Assembly (NCBI GenBank): GCA_037577475.1
Contig: CM075188.1
Span: forward strand, 18,333,001 to 18,397,000
DNA from: Chaunax sp. Z400
Lineage: Eukaryota; Chordata; Actinopteri; Lophiiformes; Chaunacidae
Direction: 5' to 3'
Length of the DNA stretch: 64,000 nucleotides
Position 1 is the first letter of the stretch, and every line of letters starts with the position of its first letter. The position numbers and the translations under genes are program-made. Positions 43,423-55,420 of this stretch are shown here, in pieces. The notes beneath the pieces were generated by a model. That model ran no database searches and was not told the DNA's origin. It saw only the letters and a program-made list of their open reading frames with translations.

Positions 43423-45490
43423 GACAACCAGGTATTTGTTTCTGTGCTGAAGAATAACACCTACCGGTTACTGAAATCATCATCAGTGATGCAGCAAAAT
43501 CAAACTGCTTCCAAAGGAACTGTTTTTGTCGGATGATGAACTGATCAATTATTGAATAACGTCAAATGTTTGAGATACTAAATCTGTACTGGTCGTGGGA
43601 AAAGGGTAACTGTATACTGCACATATATGTAATCTGTTGTTCCTTCTTTCCTTTCATTTACAGAACTGAAGCAAGTAAATTTATTGATCACAGGAGAGGA
43701 ATGCACTGAGCAGAGACAACTGTCTCTGGAAATGACTGTCATCACCCCGGCCCTGCTCTACCACTCACCTGATTTTAATGCCCAAGGCTTGACTTCCTGT
43801 CCCCCTTTGATGCTGATGCAAAGATGGACCTTAACAAATGGACACGTTGGGGAACAGTTTTCAAGCTTTCCTTTTTTTTTGTGTACATGTTTATCTTCCC
43901 CAGTTTTTATTTTTTTCAGCTGTTAGTGTCTGTGTACATGTGGTTATAGGAGTGTGTGTCGTCACTCATCTCTACACAAAGAAGGACCACTGGATCTGTT
44001 CCTAATGTGTGAAATGACCTAGAAATTCACACCTTTATCTCGCCTGGTGCTCCTAAAATACGCCATGATACCGACCTGGCACACAAGGATTTGTTCCTTT
44101 TTGTTGCTTTTAGGATCCAAAGCACTTAAGTTATCTCTCCAAACTGCAGCTATATTCTACATTTATTCTATATATCCCTAAATGAGATGAATAGCTACCT
44201 GGTTCAGTATACAGCTTACCTCTCATCAACACTATTAACACCACAACAACAGAATAAAGTCAATTCTGAGGTATTGGAAATAATTGTATGTATAGATTTT
44301 TTTTTTATTTTGTATTCTTTTGATCTTATTGGATTTATTTGACAATTAATTTGTTAAATGCACATAACATACCTGTTTTTTTTTCTATGTTTATGGGTGT
44401 CTCAGGTTTGCACTTACGTCATTGTACAATAACATTTCATCTTCCCATGTTACAAACTGGCAGATTATAGTGGAACAGGAAAAAAAAATCTAATTGTAAT
44501 TGAACGTACTTTCAGGATTTTTCAAACTCATTGAGACGAGACACATTAAGAGCTGCAGTTTTTAAAAGCTGATTTTCAAAACTGATTTTGTGATCATGTT
44601 TAATACATATTACATCGTCAGTCAAATGTTTGTCGTCAAAACCATTTCAAAAGAAAAACTATGACAATATCTGTCAGTTGCCATGCTCAATGTCTCTACT
44701 TCTGACCTGGGCTTTTGTTTCTTTCCTAGTCTAGTATCCTGTTCATTCTGACCAGTTACACAGGGGTAGGTGGGTTGTCTTTATGCCTTTCCAATCCACA
44801 CCATGATTGAAGGTCCTGGTTGATGGGAGCGTTGTTTATTTGGCAGGTCAGTTAGGCCTATGTGCATGCCAAAGGCACAGGTCCATTCACCTCTCATCTC
44901 AACAGAGCGACCATTAAAATTAATGAATGCTTCAGGAATGAGATAAAACACCTCAAAACCAAGAACCGGTGGTAACTTTATTTGTGATTGAAGAGTAATT
45001 TTCCTCAAAGTAAAGAAAAAATGAAAATATCTTACATGGCAGTAGGGAATTTTAAGCTCAAAATCAGTGCTTTTGTCAGCTCACTATTTTTTCTACGAGT
45101 CACTGTCCATCCTGTACTTCCTTATTCTCATCTTTAAACAGTTATCTCATATCAGCTCTCTTTGCACTTCCATCATTTAGACCCTTTCGATCACCCATCC
45201 ACTCTCTCTCTCTTACTAGCTTGAAAACCAGTCTCCTGTTTGGCTAATATGCTGTGCATTCTGTGTACAGGTAATGTTGATGGGTAGTCATGGAGATACT
45301 TCCATTTACAGCACGTGTATGAAGTGAGCCACTTGTGTAACGGAAAATCGGTGAGTTGGTCCAAAAAGTGTTTTATGTTGTAGAAAGTAATGTGTGCATG
45401 ATGAACCCCATCATATGTGCTTTATTTATTGCATTTGTGTTAAAAAGGAAAAAATAAAATTGACAAAAATAAAAATGACCTTTTTCATGT
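43423..45490 (+). other. opa1 3' UTR, probably split by a 232-bp intron
   Basis: Nine bases after the stop, CCAG is followed by GTATTT at 43432, and a good acceptor (TTTCATTTACAG) ends at 43663. A spliced 3' UTR exon starting at 43664 is therefore likely; the junction is close enough to the stop not to trigger decay. AATAAA occurs at 44253-44258 and at 45453-45458 and 45468-45473. The latter pair is followed by a GT-rich GGTGTGCGTGT and is the best distal end. Confidence 0.6.
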
Positions 45491-46359
45491 GGTGTGCGTG
45501 TCCACTCACAGTCAGTCTTAAGCCTTTAGGCTCATCTGAAGTCACTTTTTGATTTTTGATTATCAGTTTCTGCTTTTCTTGATTGTTGCCAATTTCCCAG
45601 AACAAATGAGTAATTCAAATAAAATTAAAGTTTGCAAAGTAGACTCCGCTCAAGGTCCATTTAGTACATGTTGCTGCAAAAAAAGCCACTCCCTCACATT
45701 CATTTTGAGTGTGGTTAACACCAGGGGTAGTACAAGGGTGGCCAAAAACACAAAACATTGGTGAAAAGTCCAAATGTAATCAGCTTTTGGAAATTGCTTG
45801 AAGTTTCTTTTATTTAGCTTGTTGCCAGGGAACTGCATCAGCAGAGGTGGAGAAATACACAAAAATTATTGCAGGTGGAGAAAGCCTCTCTGGAAGAGTT
45901 GTTGCTCCCAAGCGCTATCCAGGTAAAGTTAACAAACCAAACAACGCCCCTCGCCTAGTAGTGTCCTCCCTCACGGCTGCACAACCCAGACGCATGGTGC
46001 GCTAATTGTCGCAATGCCTTATTTCACCTAAGCACAGCTTAAGGGTGCAAAAACTCAAACTATTTCTAACTTCAGCAGTCTAATAACTCGCAATGAGAAT
46101 ATTATTATTACATGCTAAATGTGGAGGCTTGCCATGTTCATCATCTTGTGTTAACAGGTTAACATTTGCTACTTAGAATAAAAACTAGTACAGCTGAGGC
46201 TGCTGAATGCTTAATGTGTGAATGCGCAAAAAAAATTCATGCCAATCCATTTAATGGTAGTTGAGATGTTTCACTTGAATAAAAAGCTGGGAAGCTTTGA
46301 TGCATTGTTTCACTCTCATCCTTGGAGAGTTGTTTACATCATGATCTGCTGTTATCATA

Positions 46360-46600
46360 CAGCTGCTTGCTTGTGGATGCAGTGACCTGTGTGTTGATGT
46401 GATGAGGCCTCTGCCCCAGGTCTGGGTAAACCCTCAGAGTATTTAACTCTGCCAGCGGTTATCTCAATCTAGAGCAGGCTAAAGACATGTTCCAGCCTGA
46501 GGCAGCAGCAAAGGGAGAGGCAGGCAGGCAGCTGAGAGCCTGACTGATTAATAAGGCTGAGTCCAGAGGTCCTCCACTCCTGGGCATCCTCTCTTCTTTC
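46360..46600. promoter_or_regulatory. candidate conserved non-coding block downstream of opa1
   Basis: Complex sequence including TTATCTCAATCTAGAGCAGG and GCCTGACTGATTAATAAGGC, with a GATTAATAA homeobox-type core. Inferred only from sequence texture. Confidence 0.25.
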
Positions 46601-48667
46601 ACAAGAGCCTGGTTGTTACTTCATATCTCCACATCGCTGCAAGGGCACCACAGTGGAGAGCAATGGATGCAGGGGGGCAGGCCTCATCCTCATTACCAGC
46701 ACCTGAGGCTTTACACATGGAGATAGCTGCCGCGCGCCAACTTTATTCCCTGTTTTCTTAAACGGAAAGAAAGAAGCTGAATAACTTTGTACCAGCCGTG
46801 AAAAGAAAGGGGGAAAAGTCAATCTCCAGCTGAAGGCCTTTGTGCTATCAGATAGCCGCGTTCTGGGAGGAGGGAGGCCAACAGGGACACATTATACACC
46901 ATTAGCATCTGCAAAGGCCGTCACGTTGACTAATAGCCAGAGCCACAACGGCACAGTGGTTCAGTTTGTGTTTTCCCTCAATCCCCTTTATGCTGGTGAC
47001 ACAAAAGCAGCCCCGCCAGACCTTTCAAATATGCCACAGCAGCAGACTTGCACAAAGCTTCATTTCTAGTCTTTCTTAAGAAAAAGAAAGGGCCGATCTT
47101 GTTGCTTGTTTTTTTTTTTTTTTAATCCCCCACCTCATCACACAGACAAATTCAGGGTTTTTTGGCAGGGGGTGTGGCAGGACGGTATATGATGAAAACA
47201 CTGACGAAGTCGTAGCAATGGCAATAAATTGTGAGGATGGGCATTTTTTGGCAGTAGCAGCAGTGTCACCATTTGTTTGCCTCCTTGTTGGCGATGCTGG
47301 CTTTGTTCTTGTCTTTCTGTGGCCTCTGTTATCGAGCTGTCAGTTGATGTTGTGGGAGAGGCCGAGATACTGGCAACCAGATTAACGCACATGCTTGTCA
47401 ACCAAGAGGATCCTCCCTCCAATTGGCTGTTTGGAACTGCACCGTTCTTTTAAAGCATCCTCAGGTGGATGTTTAACGAAACTATAGTGGTTTTAGTCTG
47501 CATTAAAGATTGCTCTTTCATTCTCTCATGTCATAAAGCTAACAAGGACATGTAAATCTGAATCTTTTAAGCTCCATAAGTAGATCATCCAATATAGCCT
47601 TTGTTCCATTTGCTTGATAATTGTATGAATTTTACAGATTAAAGGCCCTAATATAGTTTCTCAGTTTCTTACTATTTGAATCAAAACATCATTTATACAT
47701 CTTGCTGAAAGCGAATAATGTGATTTTTTAATGATTAAACATTTCATAAATAACAAATAATAATGTATTATTCCTATATTTACTTTAAATTGTTGCATAT
47801 TTATTCATGAATATTGAATATTATAAAGAAATACTGAAGGTCCCATGACATAATTGTTTCAGAAGCTGTAATAAGAAAAATAATGTTCTTACATTTTGAT
47901 TCCATTTGATTGTGTCATGGATTATTATTTATATTTATTATTATTTTGCATGCATGCAAAGTAAACCTATTACCTATATTGTTATTTTCCTATTTTTGGT
48001 GTGTTTGGACCATTGATGCATCACGATGCACAATTTGTTTATATGTGTGACAGTAAACCAAAGAGCACTTGATCCCCAAATGGGCTAGTTTGATACACTG
48101 ACTATAACAAATGGACAGTACATAAGAGACACTGTATAATAATAGACACTATAACGTATCATAAACACTGATTTGGCCTCTGAGAGTCACCTATCAGCAC
48201 TTCAGCCAACAAGTGCAGATAAATACAGTGGATGTAAATCTAACACTTAACGCTCTGGGAGACAAACTGCCACTGTTGAGTCACCACTGATGAATCTTAT
48301 CAGAGGCATGTTGAAGCAACAGGCTTCCTTCTACGTTTCACCAACAAAACCTTCTACTGTCCCCGGGGCCTTCGGCTTTCTGCCCTGCAGAGAATAGCGT
48401 CACAATTGGCCTTTGTGTTCATTATGTTGGAGGCATCTTCCCATTCCGCTGTGGGGTCTATTCCAGTGCTGAATTAGACCCATGGGGATTTTAGCCAAGT
48501 CACAAAGGTCAGTGACCCTTCTTGTCATACGCCAACACACACACACACATACAGAGAGCCCTGTTCTTAGTTTGTGCGAGCTATAAATTATGGCACTCAG
48601 TGCTCAAACATTAGGAATTGAAGGAGGCTCGACCGTGTGAATCCTGTGGTGGTCCTGTATCTATCTG

Positions 48668-48697
48668 TGTGTATGTGTGTGTGTGTGTGTGTGTGAT
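48668..48697. repeat. (TG)n microsatellite
   Basis: TG run of about 30 bp with one TA interruption. Confidence 0.9.
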
Positions 48698-49170
48698 TCC
48701 ACAGGGGTGGCCGGGTAGAGGACCACTGCATGTTCTCACCATTCAAGTCTGACGTCCACCCTGAAAGAATATGTAAAATGACCTCATGGTCTCACGGCAC
48801 GGGACTTCATAGATGAATCGGCCCATTGTGGAAGGAAACAGCCTCAATCAATAAAGCCCTAATGGTTGATCTATATTTTCCTACTAATCCCCAACGATTC
48901 AGGGTGCCTCCTCACCCACAGGGTCACCCCCGTCCCTCGCCGGACTGTCATCACACCACTGCTTAAAATGTACACTCACATCTGAATCATTGTTTGGTAA
49001 TTAGTGTGAACTGAACCTTTGAATTTGATCCAAACGTACTATAAGTGTAAATTTGATTTCTGTTATAATCCAAAAAGAAAGGATCCCACACACTGTATGC
49101 AGATTATAAAACATTTTCAGTCTGATTAGGATCTAATTCAAGTCTGCTTGTCAGTGATGGTTCTGAGCTT

Positions 49171-49506
49171 GAGGGGCCGTTTACACGACAAGGGTTCTTG
49201 CATAGCGGTGTTTTGGCGGCCTGAAAATGCAAACTTTTGAAAATGTGTTCCAGAGTGTGATCTCTAGAAAATGCCACTTTGCACCTAATAGCCATTCATG
49301 AACAGAACACATAGTTTTATTCTTGTGGTGTTGATTTTGAAAAGTTACACTGCCAACTACTGGCCTGGCATACGTACTGCAGCATTTTCAACCATTTTTT
49401 GCGGATTGTTTACACAAAGTTGTCATATGACCACAAAAAGTTTTCAAAACACAAAGGAAAAACTATTCAGTTTTTCGCAAAACCGTTGTCACGTAAACAG
49501 GGGCTC
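49171..49506. mobile_element. non-autonomous DNA transposon with imperfect terminal inverted repeats (336 bp)
   Basis: The left end GAGGGGCCGTTTACACGACA and right end (reverse complement) GAGCCCCTGTTTACGTGACA share GTTTAC-x2-GACAA and then GGTT. Inner arms (TTTGAAAATG and related) also mirror. This GTTTACACGACAA-type terminus is familiar from fish DNA-transposon miniatures. No transposase is encoded. Confidence 0.7.
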
Positions 49507-51720
49507 GACACAGTGTTCTTCATCCTCTCTATATCATTTGACCCATAAGGTGGATTCTCCTTTTTTTACCAGAAACAAGGAAATTATAATTTATTATAGA
49601 TGTTACAACAAACAACTAAATGTAAGAACATTCACCTGCAAACAGCTGTCCTTTCTGCCCTTCAGATAATCTTAGCTTCGTGAATGATAGGATAGACCTG
49701 GACACAAATGAAAACAAAGCCAAAGAGCTGGATATAATTTGGTTAAACTCCTCACTGTCGTCAAAGATGACACTGCAATGTTAGAAAAAAGCAAGAAAAA
49801 TATATGTGCTAAAATGCATTACTCTGTGGACATGCAGCTAAAAATCAGTTCATATTTATAATCAGATCCACTTATACAAATAATTGACTCTGCAGTGTGA
49901 ATGCCATCATGCAGACAGTCTTAACATGATGTTTCACAGTGGGGTAAGAAATTAAAGGGTTGTGCGTGAATGTGTGTAACAAGATGGGAACTTTCCTCTG
50001 CAGAATGGAGTTATGCTAAGTTGCTAGGGAAAAACTGACTGTCGTAAAAAACTTTCTAGTCGAGTCAGAGTCTTTCTAAGAAGGAGCGACTCAGAGCTTT
50101 TAAAAACGCCTCTGAGTTTGCATAGACTTAGTGGGATTATGTGGGCATTCATGGCAACCAGTGAGGCCAGCAGGTGAGGTTCTGGGCTCAGCTGCCTTAG
50201 CCTTTAGGTAAACACAGAGAAGGGTTGCCAGATCCTCGCTGTGTTGCCAGGCTGAAATTGTATCTGTCCACACTGCTTATGTCAGTCAGGCTGATCTGCC
50301 TCCTCCTGCCGGGTGGCGCTGACAGGGGGCTGCACTTGTTGCTGGATGGGGAACGCTGAGGACCGTCTTTCATCGTCTAAGTGCCACAGTGAGGCCGGAC
50401 CAAAAATGGTCTGGTGACATTACTTGACTGGCTATCAATAGTATCTTAGCAGGCGCTAAAACCCAAAGTAAACACACAGTGAGCCTGAGTGTGAATGTTT
50501 AAGGCAAGGCTCTGTAGCGTTAGCAGCAGGGTGTATTAAAGCAGAGCAGATATGCCTGGTAAAGTGATCACGTTTGTGAGCTCTTGTCCTGTCCAGGATA
50601 TCCTGATCTGGTTTCTCTGAGCTTATACTTTTAATAAGATTTGCATTTTCTAATAAGCCTGTTTTACATGTGTTCTTGGATTTAAACAGTACAACAAGCT
50701 TATCTAAATGAATAGCGTGGTGTTTTCCCATAGCACCTCGATTTCAACCTTCCTGACATCACATCAGATTAAGACAAGTGAATTCCCACATTGCATAGAC
50801 AATGTTGTCAGGAATTTTTGCAAAATTTGTTTCACACACAAAGACGGTTTTTTTAATCACGTGACTTTTGCACAAATGAGTGATGAAAATCAGATTAATA
50901 TCGTGAAAGAGGAACAGCTCTGAGAGGGTGATGTTTGGAAAACTGAGGACAAAACATGAGAGAACATCTACTGATGTACATAAGACACACACAGAGGAGT
51001 GAACGTGGAAATAGCTGAGTGAATATTAAAACTAAAGCTCTGAAGTCATCAGTGTGTGTAACATTTTTTGTCTGTTTCTCTGTCTTTCCATCTGGTCATT
51101 CCTGATGCTGTTCTCCTAACACTGGTCACAAAGCTCTATTTAAAAAACAAAAACGAGCTTGTAATCTTTTGTGGGATTGTTCGTTCGAACATATTGTAAA
51201 CTTACCTTTTAAAGTGAAATCCATCTCCTATCATGACATCATTGTGCTCCCCTTCACTGCAGCCTCTCTGTTTATTCACCTGCAGGTCAGTTGTGTCCGG
51301 CCTCAAAGCCCAACGCTTCGCCCCACTGACCTCCTGACCTTCTGCAGCCTCCACACGCCTCCTCTCTGGACCAGCAAATATTGAACCAGTCAGTCAGGGT
51401 TTCTCTGCTGCCCAGTGAGTGTTTGACTGTTGCTAGAGAACAGCTTCACCACCAGTGGACAACAGCAAAAGCAGGCCAAGGCACACACACGTATGTATGT
51501 ATCCTGGGGCTTGAAGCGTGACCAGCGGCAACAAGGATTAACTATAAACCTGGATTAAACTGGTTTATTTTATTGCTGTGTTACATCATAATTTTAAACT
51601 TAGTATTTAAGTAAATAAGACTCATCTTCAAAACCTTCAAATCTTCAAAATCAAATTCAAAACTTGATTTACTGTCTTAGGACTCGTTCAACAATATATG
51701 TTTAATCTTTATTACGTCCA
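49507..51720. other. intergenic, no gene recognised
   Basis: Mixed AT-rich and moderately complex sequence. No transposon, RNA gene or coding exon could be supported. Confidence 0.7.
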
Positions 51721-52155
51721 CCAAGAAAGTAATTTTTTTGCCAGAATTTATTTTTTGTTTGTTTGTTTGTTTGTTTGTTTGCAGCATTACTCAAAAAGTA
51801 CTCCAGATTTTGATTAGACTTGGAGAGGTAGGGTATGGCCCATGGACCAATCCATTAGGTTTTGACGTTGATCTGGAAAATCATCAGGATCCAGAATGTT
51901 TTGAAACAATTCTTTACCGTTGTGGAATAGGGGCAGTTACGACTTTGTGAGTAATACCTACAATGCTTGAACAAAAATTACACAATGACATCCCTAAAAG
52001 ATCTTCCTCTCTTCAATTATTGATCTGGATCCAAGCAAGTTTTCGTGGTTCAAGGAGTCATACTATGAGGGTTAAACTATCATGGCATTATTGCTTTTAG
52101 TTTGAGAAACTGAACTGTCTTGGCGGAGGTTTGCTGTCTCTGAGTGCTCTCTAGT
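51721..52155. repeat. dispersed fish repeat with GGCGGAGGT end, containing a (TTTG)n tract
   Basis: Contains (TTTG)n at 51756-51781, CAAAAAGTACTCCAGATTTT, GGCCCATGGACCAATCCATT, AATCATCAGGATCCAGAATG, TTGATCTGGATCCAAGCAAG, and ends CTTGGCGGAGGTTTGCTGTC then TCTGAGTGCTCTCTAGTTTT. By memory the end is that of an abundant fish repeat; a shorter related copy is in opa1 intron 1. Confidence 0.7.
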
Positions 52156-52615
52156 TTTAGATTTGACTTGAGAGTTCAACCCCCTTCAAGTGCGTAGATA
52201 GTGCAAAGCATCCCGAATCCATACCACATACTCATTTAATCAGGGCTTTCACAAAAAGGAAGTTATAAAAAGTCAGCATATGCATAAAACCCAATTAATT
52301 TGTCAGTGTGGCGTTGATGTGTGCTGTTAATCATCATGAAATGCACAAAGAGAATAGCAGAGCTACTCTGAATGGTGAATGGAGAAAATTGTGACATCTT
52401 TGTATTTTCCTTTGTTTTAGAGAAGTTAATATGGAGGTGTCAATGTAAAAATGAAGTTTTATCATATTTCCTGTCAGTACAAAACAATTAAGAAGAGGAA
52501 TAAAAAAATGTTACCATACAAAATGCTATTTAAGACAGTTAGTGTAGAGCTTAAACTGTTTAACCTATGTCTGTTCTATGCATTAAGGCTGAGCATGTTT
52601 GTTTCCTTCAAATTT

Positions 52616-52650
52616 AAGTGTGTGTGTGGCTGTCTGTGTGTGTGTGTGTG
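52616..52650. repeat. (TG)n microsatellite
   Basis: Interrupted TG run. Confidence 0.85.
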
Positions 52651-54430
52651 AGTGTCTTTGTCTGTGTGTCTGTGGTGTGTGATCGGGTACTCACAAATGT
52701 TTGCTCTGCCAACACTCAGTGACTGTAGCCATCGTCATCGTCTCTCCAGCCACACACTGCAGCCTTTTATCAGCCGGACGCGGCCCGTCCCTTCAAGAGG
52801 AGGAAGGTAAATAATGGCAGGACTTTTATAGGTGGATGATGTTGTCGCAGGGCACAAGACCGACTGTCCCTGAGCAAACAGAACCATAGCTTGCCGACAA
52901 AAAAGCCAATAGTTCTCCTCAAAAGAACGTATAAAGAAGAGGATGAAATGTATGTTTAGTATTTTATCTCACACACACACAAGTTCAGTTCAGGTCTGTA
53001 CTTTTATGTTCCTTATGTTTTGGATTTCTGTCCTCACTAACAAGGTGTAACCCAAAAATCATGGCAGTGTTGTCGCAGAACTAATATAAATAACACTTAT
53101 AACTACTTTCTAGCTGATAAGCATGAAAAAACCCACTTTTTAAAAATGCATTATCTTTATTTTCTTCACAACTAACTTTAACTTTACTTTCTCCTTTTCC
53201 TGTTCTAATTCATTTGGTTCTTAATTTTCATTTTCTCCTTTTTTTGTGTGTGTTTCACCTTTTTTTTCTTAGATTTATATTAGATTATCTTAGATACAAG
53301 TCAGGCAGGTCACAGCAGACGACATGTGATAGACACAATAGTCGTCTAACACATATTGAAAGAGGGCATTAGTGTAGAGCTCAGGGGCCCTCCTAGCTGC
53401 TAAATTAAAAAGAGTCATCTGCAAAAAAACTGTACAACAAATGCACCAGTATATGACACATTCTCCATTCCTTTGGTGAGCACAGAGATTTGGACATATG
53501 CTATGAAAAGATATCAAACCTTAAGTCTTCTTAAAGTCAACTTTCCACTGAAAACTAAAAAAAAATAAGATTTGTATGAAAAATCTAAATATCAAAAGGC
53601 ACAACTACTTATCATGGTTGCTTTATGTGTAAAGGTTGATGAAGCTAGTATGTATAGTTTGCAAGATCTGCTCCGGATAGATAGACATACCCCATCGTTT
53701 TCATGGTTGGGGGATAATAAAAAGTAAGTGATGCATTTTAAATTCATTAAAATACAGACAATAGATATGAAACACTAACATTTGTAAAAACAATTCATCT
53801 GAAAACAACTTAAAATACGATGTCAACAATGTTAAAGCTTTTCTGAGACATTTTCTCATGTCTCTGAAAACAAACAAGCATCACATCACAAACGTATTCA
53901 TGCTATGTTCATTTCTTTGGGCTCATACTCTAATTCTCTCTCTGAGTACAATATATGTACTGCATCAGATGTTCACCTGTAGGCTGTGCTCTACACACAC
54001 ACACACACACGCATCATCATCGTCATCGTCCTCCATAAAGGTAGAGCAGGTTTATTTATTTATTTGAATACCCAATGCTCACACACGTTCCCCAAAGACT
54101 CCAGAGACCAATTAAGACAGTCTACCTACCTTGGGGCATGCGTCCTACCCAACCTCCACACCGCTATCCCCCCCTGAGTCACCACCACAAACCATCTCCC
54201 CCCCATAGACCCTTTGACCCCTGACACACGACCTCTGTACTGAATGAGTACACACAGGAGCGTCAGAGCGAGACCCCCGGCCATTCCTGCTCCATCATGA
54301 CACACACAGACACACACACACAGACACACACACTTATAATAACATGCACAACTACATGCCCTCTGGCTGTGCACACTGAACAGTAAAAAAAAAAAGGTAT
54401 GGACCAGTGGTCATACACAAGGCGTCTGAC

Positions 54431-54432
<2 letters not shown>

Positions 54433-54495
<63 letters not shown>

Positions 54496-54503
54496 ACACA
54501 CAG
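54433..54503. repeat. (CA)n microsatellite, about 70 bp
   Basis: Long CA array with one CCC interruption near its end. It generates a cysteine-valine chance frame on the - strand. Confidence 0.95.
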
Positions 54504-55420
54504 CTGGGAGGTGAGGGGTTAGATGTGGGTCGCAGGTTAATACAGTCCAAATGGACAAGACAGCTGCAGGATACAGGGGGTGCTATAAAGACAGGGAGCA
54601 GAACAGAAGTTTTTCTTTTAGTGAAGAAAGGTTTGATGAGTGATAGAAGGAAATGTTTTTGAAATAAAGCAGCAGTGGAGCACACCTCAATAATACACAA
54701 CGGCTGAAGGGAAAGAGGAGAGAATGAAGTGACAAGCTAAGGATGGAAGGAAGGGAGATCAGATGGACCAAAGCAGCAAATAAAGAAAATGAAACACACC
54801 GCTGTTTACACACTGCTGCCGAAAATCAACATTGGATCATTATGCTGCCGTTTGTTTATTCGGTGTAAATAAACAAAGGCGGTGTACAAAAGAGTCTTTT
54901 TCGCAGCACTATTGTGCAATCTGTGTGTGTCTTTATCCGTCTCTACAAAACATCAGCTTTCATTGAATTTCTTTTTTCATTTCATTTTGTGTCTCGGTTT
55001 TTGAGATATAAGAGATGTAGATATAAGATTATGATCCTTGCCTCCACCCTCATACAGTGGAGGTGAACGTGATGAATGTAATGGAAGAATCCAACATGTC
55101 TTTACAGAATCAGAGTCCCAATTAAACCCATACTTGCTGTCAACAGTTTTCACTGGAGTTACTTTATACTGAAGAAACGGTTTGGATGACAATGTTTTGT
55201 AAATGTGACTTTTATGAGATATAGAAACACATATATATAGAATATATATGTTTTTCTACAATCAACAATGCTTTTTTCACAGTAAGCTCTTCATATTGAA
55301 ATTAAACTCCTCATAACTGTTGTTTCCTGTGTGCAACATTACCTTTGCACCAAATCTATCATGCCTCCACTTTTTAGAAGGAAATTTGAATTTTTGCTAC
55401 GTGGTGGTCAGAGTATGAGG

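Larger units (their letters stand above)
45491..49170. other. intergenic, no gene recognised
   Basis: AT-rich sequence with a possible relic of a dispersed fish repeat near 46220-46290 (CATGCCAATCCATTTAATGG, TTGAGATGTTTCACTTG), poly(T) at 47109-47124 and a TG repeat near 48668-48697. More complex blocks lie at 46360-46600 and 48280-48950. No open frame resembles a protein. Confidence 0.75.
52156..55420. other. intergenic, no gene recognised; simple-repeat rich
   Basis: AT-rich stretches with TG repeats at 52616-52650, short CA runs near 53993-54010 and 54297-54332, and a long CA array at 54433-54503. No coding or RNA gene seen. Confidence 0.75.

Noticed and set aside
49298..49669. 123-codon + strand open frame
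   Set aside because: Lies mostly inside the miniature transposon and crosses its end.
54263..54700. 145-codon - strand open frame rich in Cys-Val
   Set aside because: Runs through the (CA)n array; low-complexity artefact.
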